From the NCBI RefSeq assembly GCF_003820355.1, contig NZ_RPOK01000002.1, forward strand, positions 434,001-498,000: 64,000 nucleotides of DNA. The letters run 5' to 3'. The position numbers and the translations under genes were made by a program. Positions within the stretch are counted from its first letter, which is position 1; every line of letters starts with the position of its first letter. Below are positions 27,540 through 37,585 of the stretch, piece by piece. Source of the DNA: Paralteromonas sediminis. GTDB lineage: Bacteria > Pseudomonadota > Gammaproteobacteria > Enterobacterales > Alteromonadaceae. The notes beneath the pieces were generated by a model that was given only the letters and a program-made list of their open reading frames with translations, searched no databases and was not told the DNA's origin.

Positions 27540-30157
27540 AAGTAAAACGAAGACTCGATTACACGCCCCCTCCATTTACTATCTCCAGTGTGGAGCTGAA
27601 CATCAAGCTCCACCCAACACACACGCGTGTTGAGTCAACGCTAACGGTAAGTCGCCAGGGTGTTCACAATGAACCCTTGTGGTTAGATGGTGAAGGGTTA
27701 AACCTTGTCTCTGTGAAAGTTGACGATAGCGATATCACGGCGCAGGTGCAGGTTAGTGAGACGGGGATGAGCGTACCTTGTACGCAAGATACTTTTAAAT
27801 TGCACATTGTTAATCACATTTCCCCATCAACCAATAAAGCGCTGGAGGGCCTTTATCAGGCCGGGAATGCATACTGTACGCAGTGTGAAGCAGAAGGCTT
27901 TAGGCGTATTACTTATTTTACCGATCGCCCTGATGTGTTGGCGGTATATACGGTTACGCTCAGCGCGCCTGAGGAAGGTTATCCGTTTTTGTTGGCAAAC
28001 GGCAATAAAGTGAATGAGCGCACGGAAAATGGGGAAAGGATAGCCACATGGCACGACCCATTCCCTAAACCGAGTTATTTGTTCGCAATAGTCGCCGGTG
28101 ATTTTGATGTGGTTGAAGACAACTACGTAACCGCATCTGGCAGGGACGTAAAATTGGCGGTATACGTTGACAAGGGCTATGCGTCCAGAGCGACTTTCGC
28201 ACTGCAGGCACTACAGCGCGCCATGCGCTGGGATGAAGAAAATTACGGCCGCGAATATGACCTTGATGTATATATGATAGTGGCGGTCGACTTTTTCAAT
28301 ATGGGTGCCATGGAGAACAAAGGATTAAATGTTTTCAATAGCAAATACATTCTTGCCGATAACGCCACGGCAACAGATAAAGATTTTTTCAACGTTGAAG
28401 CGGTTGTGGCACATGAATACTTTCATAACTGGACAGGAAACCGAGTAACGTGTCGTGATTGGTTCCAGTTGAGTCTCAAAGAAGGTTTAACAGTATTTCG
28501 CGATCAGCAGTTTAGTGCCGATATGAGCTCACCGCTTAGCACGCGTCTGAGTCAAATCAATATTATGCGCGAACATCAGTTTGCCGAAGATGCCAGTGCT
28601 ATGAGTCACCCAATAAGGCCTGACGAAGTGATAGAAATGAACAATTTCTACACTGTGACTGTCTATGACAAAGGCGCTGAAGTGATTCGCATGCTACATG
28701 CCATCCTTGGAAAAGAGCGGTTCCGGCAAGGCATGGACACGTATTTTGAACGGCATGATGGCAAGGCTGTGACTTGTGACGATTTTGTTGATGCCATGCA
28801 AAGTGCGACTACCACCGACCTTAGCCATTTCAGACGCTGGTATTCACAGTCTGGAACACCTGTCCTTTCAGTTGGTAAAGTCGTTAATTCTGAGAGCGGG
28901 GAAGTTACCATTTCTCTTAGCCAACACACTAAGCCGACGGCTGGTCAACCGGACAAGCATCCTTTAACACTCCCCCTGAGGATAGCCTGCTACACATCAA
29001 CGGGTAAGGTTTTAGCCCTTTCAAAGGCGAGTGAAGGTATCAAGGTTCTCAGTGATGATCTCATTATGTTTGAGTCAGAATGTGCTGAATTGACGTTTAA
29101 TAGCCATGACATCAATCCACCGACGGAACCTGTTGTATTCACCGCGTTAGGTGATTTTAGTGCGCCGGTTAAAGTGGAACAGTCTTTTTCAGTATCTGAG
29201 CGCTCAATTGTTGCCATGGCAGATCCCGATCCTTTTAATCGCTGGGACGCATTACAAAGCTTGTATAATGAAGGGGTTCTGCGTTGCCAGGCTGGGGAAT
29301 CAGCCAACTTAAATGACTTATTTTCGGTGGTAAAAGAAGTCATTACACTGCATTCCCATGATGCACATTTATTAGCGGAACTACTCTCTGTTCCGTCCGT
29401 CGAGTCGCTGATACAGCAACAGGACGATGTCGATCCAATCAAGCTTAGTCAGGCCCGAGCTGAGTTTTGTCGTTGTCTAGCTATCTCACTGAACGCTGAA
29501 TTAACAGCTATGCTTCAGGCTCCAAGTGCCAGTACCTACGCCTATGAGCAAGAGCAAGTGGGTGAACGAAAACTGCGACATGCATTACTGATGCTGCTGT
29601 CGTATTTACCTGATACAAACGCATTTATTGAAAAGCTGTATCAGGTGTCTGATAACATGACGGATACGCTAACAGCGTTAAATGCAGCGCAACGCTGTAA
29701 TAGCCAAACCTTTATTGCATTAATGCACGACTTTGAACAAAAGTGGCATGGCGATAGCTTGGTATTGGATAAGTGGTTTGGTTTGCATGCAACCCAGCCT
29801 AGCCGGGATATTTTGTCTACGCTGACACTACTTAAACAGCACCCTAAATTCGCCGATGACAATCCGAATAGAGTGCGCGCACTAATTGGCAGCTTTGCTT
29901 TCTACAATACTGAGGGCTTTCACGCGAAAGACGGTTCTGGCTACAAATACGTCACCGATTACTTAATGGAATTGGATAAGGTTAATCCCCAGGTAGCCGC
30001 CCGCATTGTTACACCACTTATTCAATGGCAAAAGTTTGATCAGGCACACCAGCAATTAATGAAAACGCAATTAAGTCGATTGCTCAATGAGCCTGGCTTA
30101 AGTAAAGACTTATTTGAAAAGGTGAGTAAGAGCTTAGCGTATGAGCAAGCCTCGTAA
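27536..30157 (+). CDS. pepN: Aminopeptidase N (M1 zinc peptidase)
   Basis: Broad-specificity cytosolic aminopeptidase that completes peptide degradation. It has 873 residues (E. coli PepN 870). An N-terminal beta domain is followed by the substrate-anchoring GAMEN motif (MGAMENKGLNVFNSKY) and the zinc site HEYFH, with the third ligand glutamate 18 residues on in LKEGLTVFRDQ. A small beta domain and the large helical C-terminal domain complete the bacterial type. It starts within the upstream antiporter stop and overlaps the DUF2835 gene by 17 bases. In E. coli pepN also lies a short distance before pyrD; here NAD-GDH and an inserted four-gene cluster separate them. Confidence 0.96.
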   Translation: MKVKRRLDYTPPPFTISSVELNIKLHPTHTRVESTLTVSRQGVHNEPLWLDGEGLNLVSVKVDDSDITAQVQVSETGMSVPCTQDTFKLHIVNHISPSTNKALEGLYQAGNAYCTQCEAEGFRRITYFTDRPDVLAVYTVTLSAPEEGYPFLLANGNKVNERTENGERIATWHDPFPKPSYLFAIVAGDFDVVEDNYVTASGRDVKLAVYVDKGYASRATFALQALQRAMRWDEENYGREYDLDVYMIVAVDFFNMGAMENKGLNVFNSKYILADNATATDKDFFNVEAVVAHEYFHNWTGNRVTCRDWFQLSLKEGLTVFRDQQFSADMSSPLSTRLSQINIMREHQFAEDASAMSHPIRPDEVIEMNNFYTVTVYDKGAEVIRMLHAILGKERFRQGMDTYFERHDGKAVTCDDFVDAMQSATTTDLSHFRRWYSQSGTPVLSVGKVVNSESGEVTISLSQHTKPTAGQPDKHPLTLPLRIACYTSTGKVLALSKASEGIKVLSDDLIMFESECAELTFNSHDINPPTEPVVFTALGDFSAPVKVEQSFSVSERSIVAMADPDPFNRWDALQSLYNEGVLRCQAGESANLNDLFSVVKEVITLHSHDAHLLAELLSVPSVESLIQQQDDVDPIKLSQARAEFCRCLAISLNAELTAMLQAPSASTYAYEQEQVGERKLRHALLMLLSYLPDTNAFIEKLYQVSDNMTDTLTALNAAQRCNSQTFIALMHDFEQKWHGDSLVLDKWFGLHATQPSRDILSTLTLLKQHPKFADDNPNRVRALIGSFAFYNTEGFHAKDGSGYKYVTDYLMELDKVNPQVAARIVTPLIQWQKFDQAHQQLMKTQLSRLLNEPGLSKDLFEKVSKSLAYEQAS

Positions 30158-30380
30158 TCACTTTTATTTTTTTAGTCTTAATGTCCCTTATCAAAAGTGT
30201 CAGGCGCTCTATGATGGGGGCTTGCCCCATGCCATTCTAACATCAGATAGCGGACAGCGCGTGCAGATACCGGTTGTGCGCCTGAAACAATGCATTAACA
30301 GTAACGGATTAAAAGGCCGCTACAGATTAACAGTGGATGAAAACCATAAGTTCATAGAATTCGTAAGAGTAACAACGTGA
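30141..30380 (+). CDS. DUF2835 family protein
   Basis: A small basic protein of 79 residues. The FYFFSLNVPYQKCQALYDGG opening and the RVQIPVVRLKQCINSNGLKGRYRL body are the DUF2835 pattern; the function is unknown. It starts 17 bases before the pepN stop in another frame, at an ATG with AAGAG upstream, so it depends on pepN translation. It is about the length of other DUF2835 proteins and is often found beside pepN in Gammaproteobacteria. Confidence 0.85.
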   Translation: MSKPRNHFYFFSLNVPYQKCQALYDGGLPHAILTSDSGQRVQIPVVRLKQCINSNGLKGRYRLTVDENHKFIEFVRVTT

Positions 30381-30508
30381 TATGTTCGTGAATCAACTGG
30401 TACGATTTGTTCTTGCGATTATACACAAATGATGTAATCATTTTGTTAACCGAAGTGTTGGTCTAATTGGCGTCATTCAATTAATGGCAGCTTAGGAGAA
30501 TAAAAACT

Positions 30509-32587
30509 ATGACAAACAGACCCCGCGCATTTAAAAAGTCCCCAATTGCAGCTGGTATTCTTGCCCTCATGGCGGGTGCGAGTGGTGCCCAAGCCGCAAG
30601 CTGGGATTTTGGCGATGTTTCCGTTACTCTCGACTCTACATTCACTCTGGCTACCAGTATTCGCGTTGAAGACCGTGACCTCAACCTGATAGGTAAGAGT
30701 AATCAGGCCAATTTCAACTGGCTTGGTTATAACGCTGCATTTAATGAAAAATACTCGAGTTTTGACGTTTGGGCACAAACTGATGTTGGCGGTTATTCTA
30801 CCAACGGTGATTTGGGTAACTTGGCACACGATCCAGGTGAAGCGTTTTCTACTCAGATAGCCGGTAACCATGAACTCGATATCAATATGGGTGATTATGG
30901 TTTCTTTGCCCGTGCATTCTGGTTCTATGATTTTGAACAGGAAGAGCGCGATAGACCGTGGTCAAACAAAATCACTGATCGCCGTGTCGACTTATGTGCA
31001 GACCCAGAGGCCGCTGATTTACTTTGCTCAGACTTTAGGCTGTTAGATGCGTTTTTCTATGCAGATGTTTGGGTCGGCGATATGCCACTGAGTATCCGTG
31101 TAGGTGAACAGGTTATAAGTTGGGGTGAAAGCACCTTCATTCAGCACGGTATCAATACTACAAACCCTGTTGACGTAACCCGAGCGCGCTCACCCGGTGC
31201 GGAATTGAAAGAAGTGTTCATTCCCGTAGGTATGGTTTATGCGTCCCTAGGGGTAACCGAAAACTTCAGTATTTCCGGTTACTACCAGTATGAATGGCAG
31301 GAAAGCTTGTTGCCAGTAGCGGGTAGTTATTTTGCCACCAATGACTTCGGTGGTGAGGGTGGTCAGGATAGCAACATACAACTCGGTTTTGCGGGAAATC
31401 CAGATATCGATCTTGAAACCTTGCTGGCGCAATTGAATGACTTGGGCAGTATGATTCGGTCAGGCGCAGATATCGCTCAGATCTCAGGTGCCTATGTGCA
31501 ATACCCAAGAAAAGTGGCTATTCGTGGCTACAGTGATGCGGCTCTGAACAAAGCTGACGACCAAGGCCAATTTGGTATTCGTTTAACCTATTTCGCTGAA
31601 GAGTTAAATCAGACGGAAATGAGCTGGTACATGATTAACTACCATAGCCAGCGTCCACTGATTTCTGGTGTAACATCAGACTTCACTGCGGCGGGAATAG
31701 GGCACGATATTGGGTTGTTAGCAGACCCTAATGTCACTATTACACGAGATAACATTACTGACTTAAAAGCGTTCACAAAAGCTGAGTTCTATTTCCCTGA
31801 AGACATCAAGCTATATGGGTTTAGTTTCAACACAAACGTAGGAACGACAGCGATAGCCGGTGAGATTGCTTACCGTCAGGACGAGCCTTTGCAAATCGAT
31901 GATGTTGAGCTTTTGTATATGGGTATGCCTGAGCAGCTAGCAACCGGATTCCCTGAATCAGCAGGTGCACTAGCAGGGATTTCCCAGCTCAATAATATCG
32001 GCAGGGCAGTAGGACCAGGTGAAACAGCAGAGGGCTTCTTGTTCTCTGATACCATGCAGATTCAGGCTACTGTTTCTCATGTATTTGGCCCTATGTTTGG
32101 TTCAGACAACTTCATCTTACTCGGTGAAGCGGGTTATGTTGACATTATGGATTTCCCAGACCCAGATGTGATCCGCCTAAATGCGCCCGGTACATCTAGA
32201 ACACCGTCACTAGAGCCAAATCCGATTACTGGCAGTAGCAACGAAGGTTTGCACACGCTAGTATCAGATGGACCTGAGACTAACCCTTTTGCAACAGAAG
32301 ATTCATGGGGTTACAGATTGGCCGCCGTCGCTGATTTTAACAATATCTTTAGCGGCATCAATCTGCGCAGCCGAGTGACATTTGCCCACGATGTAGACGG
32401 TACGACACCCGATCCGTTGTTCTTATTCATAGAAGACAGAAAGTCTGCGAATTTGTCGTTCACTTTCGATTATTTGAGTAAGTGGTCAGCAACTGCGTCT
32501 TACAGTGCTTTCTGGGGTGGCATAGGTACAACCAATGCATTGGCAGATCGTGACTTTATCTCTTTCAACATCAAATACGCGATTTAA
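30509..32587 (+). CDS. DUF1302 family predicted outer-membrane protein
   Basis: A 692-residue exported protein with a signal peptide ending GAQAASWDFG. The mature protein is made of alternating aromatic/glycine beta strands (for example SSFDVWAQTDVGGY and ISFNIKYAI at the C-terminus, a typical last barrel strand), fitting DUF1302, a family thought to form outer-membrane beta-barrels. TTAGGAG lies eight to ten bases before the ATG. The next gene is DUF1329 after 12 bases. DUF1302-DUF1329 pairs with an MMPL/RND transporter recur in Pseudomonas and marine bacteria and are linked to hydrophobic substrates such as alkanes or fatty-acid derivatives. Substrate and direction of transport here are unknown. 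Confidence 0.85.
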   Translation: MTNRPRAFKKSPIAAGILALMAGASGAQAASWDFGDVSVTLDSTFTLATSIRVEDRDLNLIGKSNQANFNWLGYNAAFNEKYSSFDVWAQTDVGGYSTNGDLGNLAHDPGEAFSTQIAGNHELDINMGDYGFFARAFWFYDFEQEERDRPWSNKITDRRVDLCADPEAADLLCSDFRLLDAFFYADVWVGDMPLSIRVGEQVISWGESTFIQHGINTTNPVDVTRARSPGAELKEVFIPVGMVYASLGVTENFSISGYYQYEWQESLLPVAGSYFATNDFGGEGGQDSNIQLGFAGNPDIDLETLLAQLNDLGSMIRSGADIAQISGAYVQYPRKVAIRGYSDAALNKADDQGQFGIRLTYFAEELNQTEMSWYMINYHSQRPLISGVTSDFTAAGIGHDIGLLADPNVTITRDNITDLKAFTKAEFYFPEDIKLYGFSFNTNVGTTAIAGEIAYRQDEPLQIDDVELLYMGMPEQLATGFPESAGALAGISQLNNIGRAVGPGETAEGFLFSDTMQIQATVSHVFGPMFGSDNFILLGEAGYVDIMDFPDPDVIRLNAPGTSRTPSLEPNPITGSSNEGLHTLVSDGPETNPFATEDSWGYRLAAVADFNNIFSGINLRSRVTFAHDVDGTTPDPLFLFIEDRKSANLSFTFDYLSKWSATASYSAFWGGIGTTNALADRDFISFNIKYAI

Positions 32588-32599
32588 CGAGGCAGTATA

Positions 32600-33973
32600 A
32601 TGAGAATGAAAAAATTAGGACTGGTAGCCGCCACGCTTGCACTAACGCTTGGCGCTAGTTCAGTTGCAAACGCAAACGTTACGCCAGAGCAAGCAGCAGC
32701 CTTAGGTGATACGTTAACGCCGCTTGGTGGTGAAAAAGCAGGTAACGCTGATGGCTCAATTCCTGCCTGGACGGGTGGAATCACAGAAGCGCCGGCAGGG
32801 TATACCCCGGGCGATTTTCACATTGATCCCTTCCCAAATGACAAAGTGTTATTTGAAATTACCGGCAGTAATTATAAAGAGTATGCTGATTTTTTATCGC
32901 CAGGCCAGATGAAGCTATTCGAATTGTACGGCGACACCTATCGTATGCCTGTTTATGAAACGCGCAGGACAGCATCAAATCCTCAGTCGGTTTATGATGC
33001 TACTAAGGTGAATGCAACTCGTGCAGAACTACTGGATGGTGGTAATGGTATTAAAGGTGCCGCTATCGGTATACCTTTCCCTATTCCGCAAAATGGCCTA
33101 GAGGCCATTTGGAACCATATTTTGCGTTATCGTGGTGAAGGGGTTCAGCGGTATGGTGGTCAGGCTGCGGTAACGTCAGGGGGTGATTACAACGTCATTG
33201 GTTTTGACGAGCAGTTGATTCTGAAGTATTCATTGCCAGATGCCACACCAGAAAGTTTATTGGAAGATAACATCTTGTTCATGTTTAAACAGAAGGTTAC
33301 CAAGCCATCGCGTTTGGCGGGTACGGCCTTGCTGGTGCACGAAACAGTTGACCAAATCAAAGAGCCGCGCAAGGCGTGGACATACAATACCGGGCAGCGT
33401 CGTGTTCGATTGGCGCCTAACATAGCGTATGACACACCCGGAACGGCAGCTGATGGTCTCAGAACTACCGATGATTTCGATATGTTTAATGGTTCTCCAA
33501 ACCGCTATAACTGGGAGTTAAAAGGCAAACAAGAGATGTATATTGCGTATAACAACTTTAAGCTAAATAGCAATGAAGTGTCATACGAGGATATACTTAA
33601 GCCGAATCATATCAACCCAGACGTGACGCGTTTTGAGAAGCACCGTGTTTGGGTTGTTGAAGCAACGTTAAAAGAGGGGTTCCGCCACGTTTATCAGAAG
33701 CGTGTGTTCTTTATAGACGAGGACAGCTGGCAAATTCACGTTGCAGATATGTATGACAATCGCGGTGAACTGTATCGCGTAGCCATCGCTCATGGTGTAA
33801 ATTATTATGAAGTTCCTACACATTGGTCTACATTAGAAGTGTTCCATGACTTAAATTCACGTCGCTATTTGGCGTTGGGTCTGGACAACGAAGAGACAAT
33901 GTATGATTTCAGTGTAGAACTGACCGATAAAGAGTTTACACCTCAAGCCTTACGGCGAGAGGGCATACGCTAA
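32600..33973 (+). CDS. DUF1329 family exported protein
   Basis: A 457-residue protein with a signal peptide (MRMKKLGLVAATLALTLGAS, cleavage near ANA-N) and the DUF1329 fold, related to LolA/LolB-like lipid carriers. Diagnostic stretches are LGDTLTPLGGEKAGNADGSIP near the start and RVAIAHGVNYYEVPTHWS near the end. There is no lipobox, so it is probably soluble in the periplasm, where it could ferry a lipid-like cargo between the RND pump and the DUF1302 barrel; that role is inference. A strong terminator follows immediately. Confidence 0.85.
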   Translation: MRMKKLGLVAATLALTLGASSVANANVTPEQAAALGDTLTPLGGEKAGNADGSIPAWTGGITEAPAGYTPGDFHIDPFPNDKVLFEITGSNYKEYADFLSPGQMKLFELYGDTYRMPVYETRRTASNPQSVYDATKVNATRAELLDGGNGIKGAAIGIPFPIPQNGLEAIWNHILRYRGEGVQRYGGQAAVTSGGDYNVIGFDEQLILKYSLPDATPESLLEDNILFMFKQKVTKPSRLAGTALLVHETVDQIKEPRKAWTYNTGQRRVRLAPNIAYDTPGTAADGLRTTDDFDMFNGSPNRYNWELKGKQEMYIAYNNFKLNSNEVSYEDILKPNHINPDVTRFEKHRVWVVEATLKEGFRHVYQKRVFFIDEDSWQIHVADMYDNRGELYRVAIAHGVNYYEVPTHWSTLEVFHDLNSRRYLALGLDNEETMYDFSVELTDKEFTPQALRREGIR

Positions 33974-33982
33974 TCACAATGA

Positions 33983-34009
33983 CGGTTGGCGATTGCCAAC
34001 CGTTTTTTT
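33983..34009 (+). terminator. Intrinsic terminator after DUF1329
   Basis: CGGTTGGC, GATT, GCCAACCG and then TTTTTTT: an 8-bp GC-rich stem with a perfect U-run, ten bases after the DUF1329 stop. It splits the four-gene envelope cluster into two parts, so the YCF48 and RND genes are either read through at lower level or have their own promoter in the short gap (34010-34048). Confidence 0.85.
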
Positions 34010-34048
34010 ATATTGTCCCTTAAAACATCAACAAGGATAATAGAATAG

Positions 34049-35086
34049 ATGAATTCAATGCGCCGGCTTGCCTGCCTCCTAGTGTTATTTTCTTCCTTTC
34101 CTCTCTCTGCTCAAGAAGCATCGTTTATCGCTCCACTTGCTAAAAGCTCAGTTTTGCTCGACGCAAAAGTGGGTGATTATCTGGTAGTAGTGGGTGAACG
34201 TGGACATGTTTTACTCTCAGAGGATGGTGAGGTGTTTGAACAGGTTCAAGTTCCTACGCAGTCAACGTTAACGGCTGTTTCTATGATTGGCGATAACATA
34301 TGGGCCGCGGGGCATGATGCTGTCATTCTTTATTCGGGTGATAGAGGGGCAACCTGGACCGTACAAAATTATGAGCCCGAATTAGAGCGGCCTTTTTTGG
34401 ACCTGCATTTCTTTGATGTTAATGAAGGGATTGCAATTGGCGCATACGGGCTGTTCTACAGAACGGTAGACGGCGGTTTAACTTGGCAACCAGAGAGACA
34501 TGCTGAATTACTTGACCCGATGGATCAAGAGTACCTTAACGAGATCAGGCAAGAAAGCGAGGAGTTTTATCTACAGGAGCTAGATTCTATCTTGCCCCAT
34601 TTGAATCGCGTGAGTGAAAGTGGTGATGCGTTATTTATGGCTGGTGAAACAGGTCTGCTCGCGTCAAGCAGCGACAGAGGAAAAAGCTGGCAACGCCTAT
34701 CAGCCAATTATGCTGGTTCTTTTTTTGACATTAAAGCTGTTGATCAACAAGGTACACTGTTAGCTGTTGGCCTTAGGGGAAATGCCTTTGTTAGCGAGTC
34801 AGGCGAAACCTGGACAAAGGTTCAAACATGTACAACAGCCACGTTAAACTCGCTCTATCATCACGAAGATAACACCTGGATAGCGGTAGGCAATAATGGT
34901 GTGATCACCAGGCTTCAACTTCCATTGCAACAGGCCTTAGACGCGCCTGCATCGCAATGTGACTCGCTGTCTGAGGTAACCACAACTCAAACTGCCGACA
35001 AGAGCGCCATTGTAAATCTGGTTTCAGTTCGGGACCAGGTATTTGCAGTGTCTGCGCAGGGCATTCAACTGTTGGACTTAAAATAA
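34049..35086 (+). CDS. YCF48/BNR-repeat periplasmic protein
   Basis: A 345-residue exported beta-propeller-like protein with a signal peptide (RRLACLLVLFSSFPLSAQ). It holds at least four Asp-box-type repeats of the form S-x-D-x-G-x-x-W: YSGDRGATWTV, RTVDGGLTWQP, SSDRGKSWQRL and VSESGETWTKV. It belongs to the YCF48/photosystem-II-stability-factor-like family, found in non-photosynthetic bacteria next to RND transporters. It starts 10 bases before the RND gene's leader and is probably co-translated with it. I infer a periplasmic adaptor role in place of a classical membrane-fusion protein. Confidence 0.82.
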   Translation: MNSMRRLACLLVLFSSFPLSAQEASFIAPLAKSSVLLDAKVGDYLVVVGERGHVLLSEDGEVFEQVQVPTQSTLTAVSMIGDNIWAAGHDAVILYSGDRGATWTVQNYEPELERPFLDLHFFDVNEGIAIGAYGLFYRTVDGGLTWQPERHAELLDPMDQEYLNEIRQESEEFYLQELDSILPHLNRVSESGDALFMAGETGLLASSSDRGKSWQRLSANYAGSFFDIKAVDQQGTLLAVGLRGNAFVSESGETWTKVQTCTTATLNSLYHHEDNTWIAVGNNGVITRLQLPLQQALDAPASQCDSLSEVTTTQTADKSAIVNLVSVRDQVFAVSAQGIQLLDLK

Positions 35087-35095
35087 GAAAATCGC

Positions 35096-37408
35096 ATGAC
35101 GAAGTTTACTGAAATTGCAGAAAAAGCCATATTCTCTAATCGTCCCATCGTTATTTTGCTGTTTGCATTGGCGACGCTGTTTTTGGGCTACCAGTCGTCT
35201 CAGTTGAAATTGGATGCAGGGTTTGAAAAGAATATTCCCCTAAATCACGAATACATGAAAACGTATATGAAGCACCGTGAAAACTTTGGTGGTGCAAACA
35301 GTATTTTGGTTTCAGTGTGTGACAAGAGTGGCAATATTTTAAATCAGAATTTCTTCGATACGTTGAAGGATGTTCACGATCAGTTGTTTTTCATTAACGG
35401 TGTAAACCGTTCACTGGTCGTGTCTTTGTTTTCGCCATCCACGCGTTTTACCGAAATCGTAGAGGGCGGTTTTGCCGGCGGACCAGTCATTCCCGCTGAT
35501 TTTGATTCATCGCGGCCAGAAGCTTTGCAGTTAGTAGCGGCGAATATTGAAAAAGCCAAAATCGTAGGACGACAGGTGTCAAACGACTACTCCTGTGCCA
35601 TGGTTACCGCCCAGCTACTTGATATCGACCCAGAGACCGGTGAGGCACTTGATACCTTGTCGCTGGCAGCCGAACTAGAAGAGAAGCTTCGAGGGCAATA
35701 CGAAAATGACAAGATAAGCATCCACATCATTGGCTTTGCTAAGATGATTGGTGATGTGGCTGACGGCGCAAAAGATGTAGTGATGTTCTTTGCCATTGCC
35801 ATTGCGATCACCGCGGTGATGGTGTATTTCTTCTCACGCTCACTGATGCTCACCTTGTTACCGCTAATTTGTTCGGTCATTGCGGTGATATGGCAAATGG
35901 GGCTGCTAACTGTACTCGGGTTTGGGTTGGATCCCATGTCAATACTGGTGCCATTCTTAGTGTTTGCCATTGGTGTGAGTCATGGCGTTCAAATGATAAA
36001 TGCGGTAGAGAAGCGAGCCAGCCGAGGAATGGATGCAAAATCAGCGTCTATGTCAGCGTTTCGTACACTGCTAGTGCCTGGTGGTATAGCGCTTTTATCC
36101 GATACCGTGGGCTTCATGACCTTGTTAGTCATCGACATCGGCATTATCAGAGAACTTGCTATAACGGCCAGTGTGGGTGTTGCGGTGATAATTTTAACGA
36201 ATTTGTTATTACTGCCAGTGTTGATGAGCTATCTGAAGCTCAATAAAAGCGACGTTGAAGACTTTTCTGAGAAGGAGTCTGACACTTCAACATTCTGGAA
36301 AATTACCGCGGGTTGCGCCAACAAAAGTTCGGCATTGGTGATTGTTGGCATCACTATCGTGTTGTTTGTGTTGGGTTTGATTCAATCTCAGCAAATGAAA
36401 ATTGGCGACTTGCATGCTGGTGCACCGGCGTTGCATGAGTCGTCTCGCTATAACCAGGACGTATTCTCAATTACTGATAAGTACGAGGTTACCGTAGATT
36501 ATATATCTGTGTTAGTAGAGACCTCAGCGGAAGCGTGTACATCCCATGCGGTGATGAAAGCGATAGATGATTTCCAGTGGAAAATGGAAAACGTCCCAGG
36601 TGTACAATCAACGGTTTCCTTAGCGTCAGTAGCCAAGGTGGTTAACGCGGGCTACAACGAGGGCAATGTTAAGTGGCAAGTATTACCGCGTAATCAGCAG
36701 ACATTAGTACAAGCCATGAGTAGGGTACCTACATCATCGGGCTTGTTGAACAATGACTGTTCTGTGATGCCTGTGATTCTATTTATGGAAGATCATAAAG
36801 CCGAATCTATCGAACGGGTAGTGGACGCAGTAAAGAGCTATCGTGATGAGTATGAAACCGATGACCTTAAATTCAAACTGGCATCTGGACCTGTTGGCGT
36901 TATGGCGGCTACCAATGAAGCCGTAAGTGCAGCACAAGACCCTATGATGCTATACGTCTTTGGGGCTGTGATTTTACTGTGTCTGTTAAGTTTCCGCTCT
37001 TTGCGTGCAACCTTGTCTGTGGTTATTCCACTGTATGTTGTGTCTATACTTGCTCAGGCACTGATGACGTATCTGCAAATAGGCCTGACGGTTTCAACGT
37101 TGCCGGTTATCGCATTAGGGGTTGGTATTGGTGTGGATTACGGCATCTACATTCTTTCAACCATGAATGCGAAATTGAAGGAAGGAGCGTCGGTCGAAGT
37201 TGCTTATTTAGCGGCATTAAAAGAGCGCGGCAGTGCAGTGCTGTTCACTGGGATCACACTGGCAATAGGTGTGAGTACTTGGGTGTTTTCTTCACTTAAA
37301 TTCCAGATGGATATGGGCATTTTGTTGACCTTTATGTTTGTTGTAAACATGTTAGGCGCCATAATCGTACTGCCAGCCATTGCCCGATTGCTGTGGTGGC
37401 GTCGTTAA
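35096..37408 (+). CDS. MMPL/RND-family transporter
   Basis: A 770-residue inner-membrane protein with the duplicated RND layout: one N-terminal helix, a large periplasmic loop, a five-helix bundle, a second helix and loop, and a final helix bundle. It belongs to the MMPL (lipid exporter-like) branch, with no tripartite drug-pump features. Recognisable are SRSLMLTLLPLICSVIAV, the GVSHGVQMINAVEKRA segment, and GVGIGVDYGIYILSTM in the second half, with acidic residues in the proton-relay helices (FLLVIDIGI region and GVDYG). It is the likely motor of the DUF1302-DUF1329-YCF48 system. A strong terminator ends the unit. The substrate is unknown, probably hydrophobic. Confidence 0.88.
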   Translation: MTKFTEIAEKAIFSNRPIVILLFALATLFLGYQSSQLKLDAGFEKNIPLNHEYMKTYMKHRENFGGANSILVSVCDKSGNILNQNFFDTLKDVHDQLFFINGVNRSLVVSLFSPSTRFTEIVEGGFAGGPVIPADFDSSRPEALQLVAANIEKAKIVGRQVSNDYSCAMVTAQLLDIDPETGEALDTLSLAAELEEKLRGQYENDKISIHIIGFAKMIGDVADGAKDVVMFFAIAIAITAVMVYFFSRSLMLTLLPLICSVIAVIWQMGLLTVLGFGLDPMSILVPFLVFAIGVSHGVQMINAVEKRASRGMDAKSASMSAFRTLLVPGGIALLSDTVGFMTLLVIDIGIIRELAITASVGVAVIILTNLLLLPVLMSYLKLNKSDVEDFSEKESDTSTFWKITAGCANKSSALVIVGITIVLFVLGLIQSQQMKIGDLHAGAPALHESSRYNQDVFSITDKYEVTVDYISVLVETSAEACTSHAVMKAIDDFQWKMENVPGVQSTVSLASVAKVVNAGYNEGNVKWQVLPRNQQTLVQAMSRVPTSSGLLNNDCSVMPVILFMEDHKAESIERVVDAVKSYRDEYETDDLKFKLASGPVGVMAATNEAVSAAQDPMMLYVFGAVILLCLLSFRSLRATLSVVIPLYVVSILAQALMTYLQIGLTVSTLPVIALGVGIGVDYGIYILSTMNAKLKEGASVEVAYLAALKERGSAVLFTGITLAIGVSTWVFSSLKFQMDMGILLTFMFVVNMLGAIIVLPAIARLLWWRR

Positions 37409-37436
37409 ACAAAAATATTTTTGCATATATAGTCAC

Positions 37437-37462
37437 AAAAAGGGCCAAAAGGCCCTTTTTTT
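37437..37462 (+). terminator. Intrinsic terminator after the RND gene
   Basis: AAAAAGGGCC, AAAA, GGCCCTTTTTTT: a short GC stem extended by A-U pairs with a 7-U run, 28 bases after the stop. It closes the envelope cluster. Confidence 0.85.
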
Positions 37463-37585
37463 ATGGTCGTTTGTCAGATAGTTATCTATGCTGTTAATAA
37501 TTCGTAAAGTAAAGGCTTTAAATACCTGATTGAATTAGCGAAAATAGGCCTTGGGTGAACGCGCTAAAACAATAAAGGACCCGTA

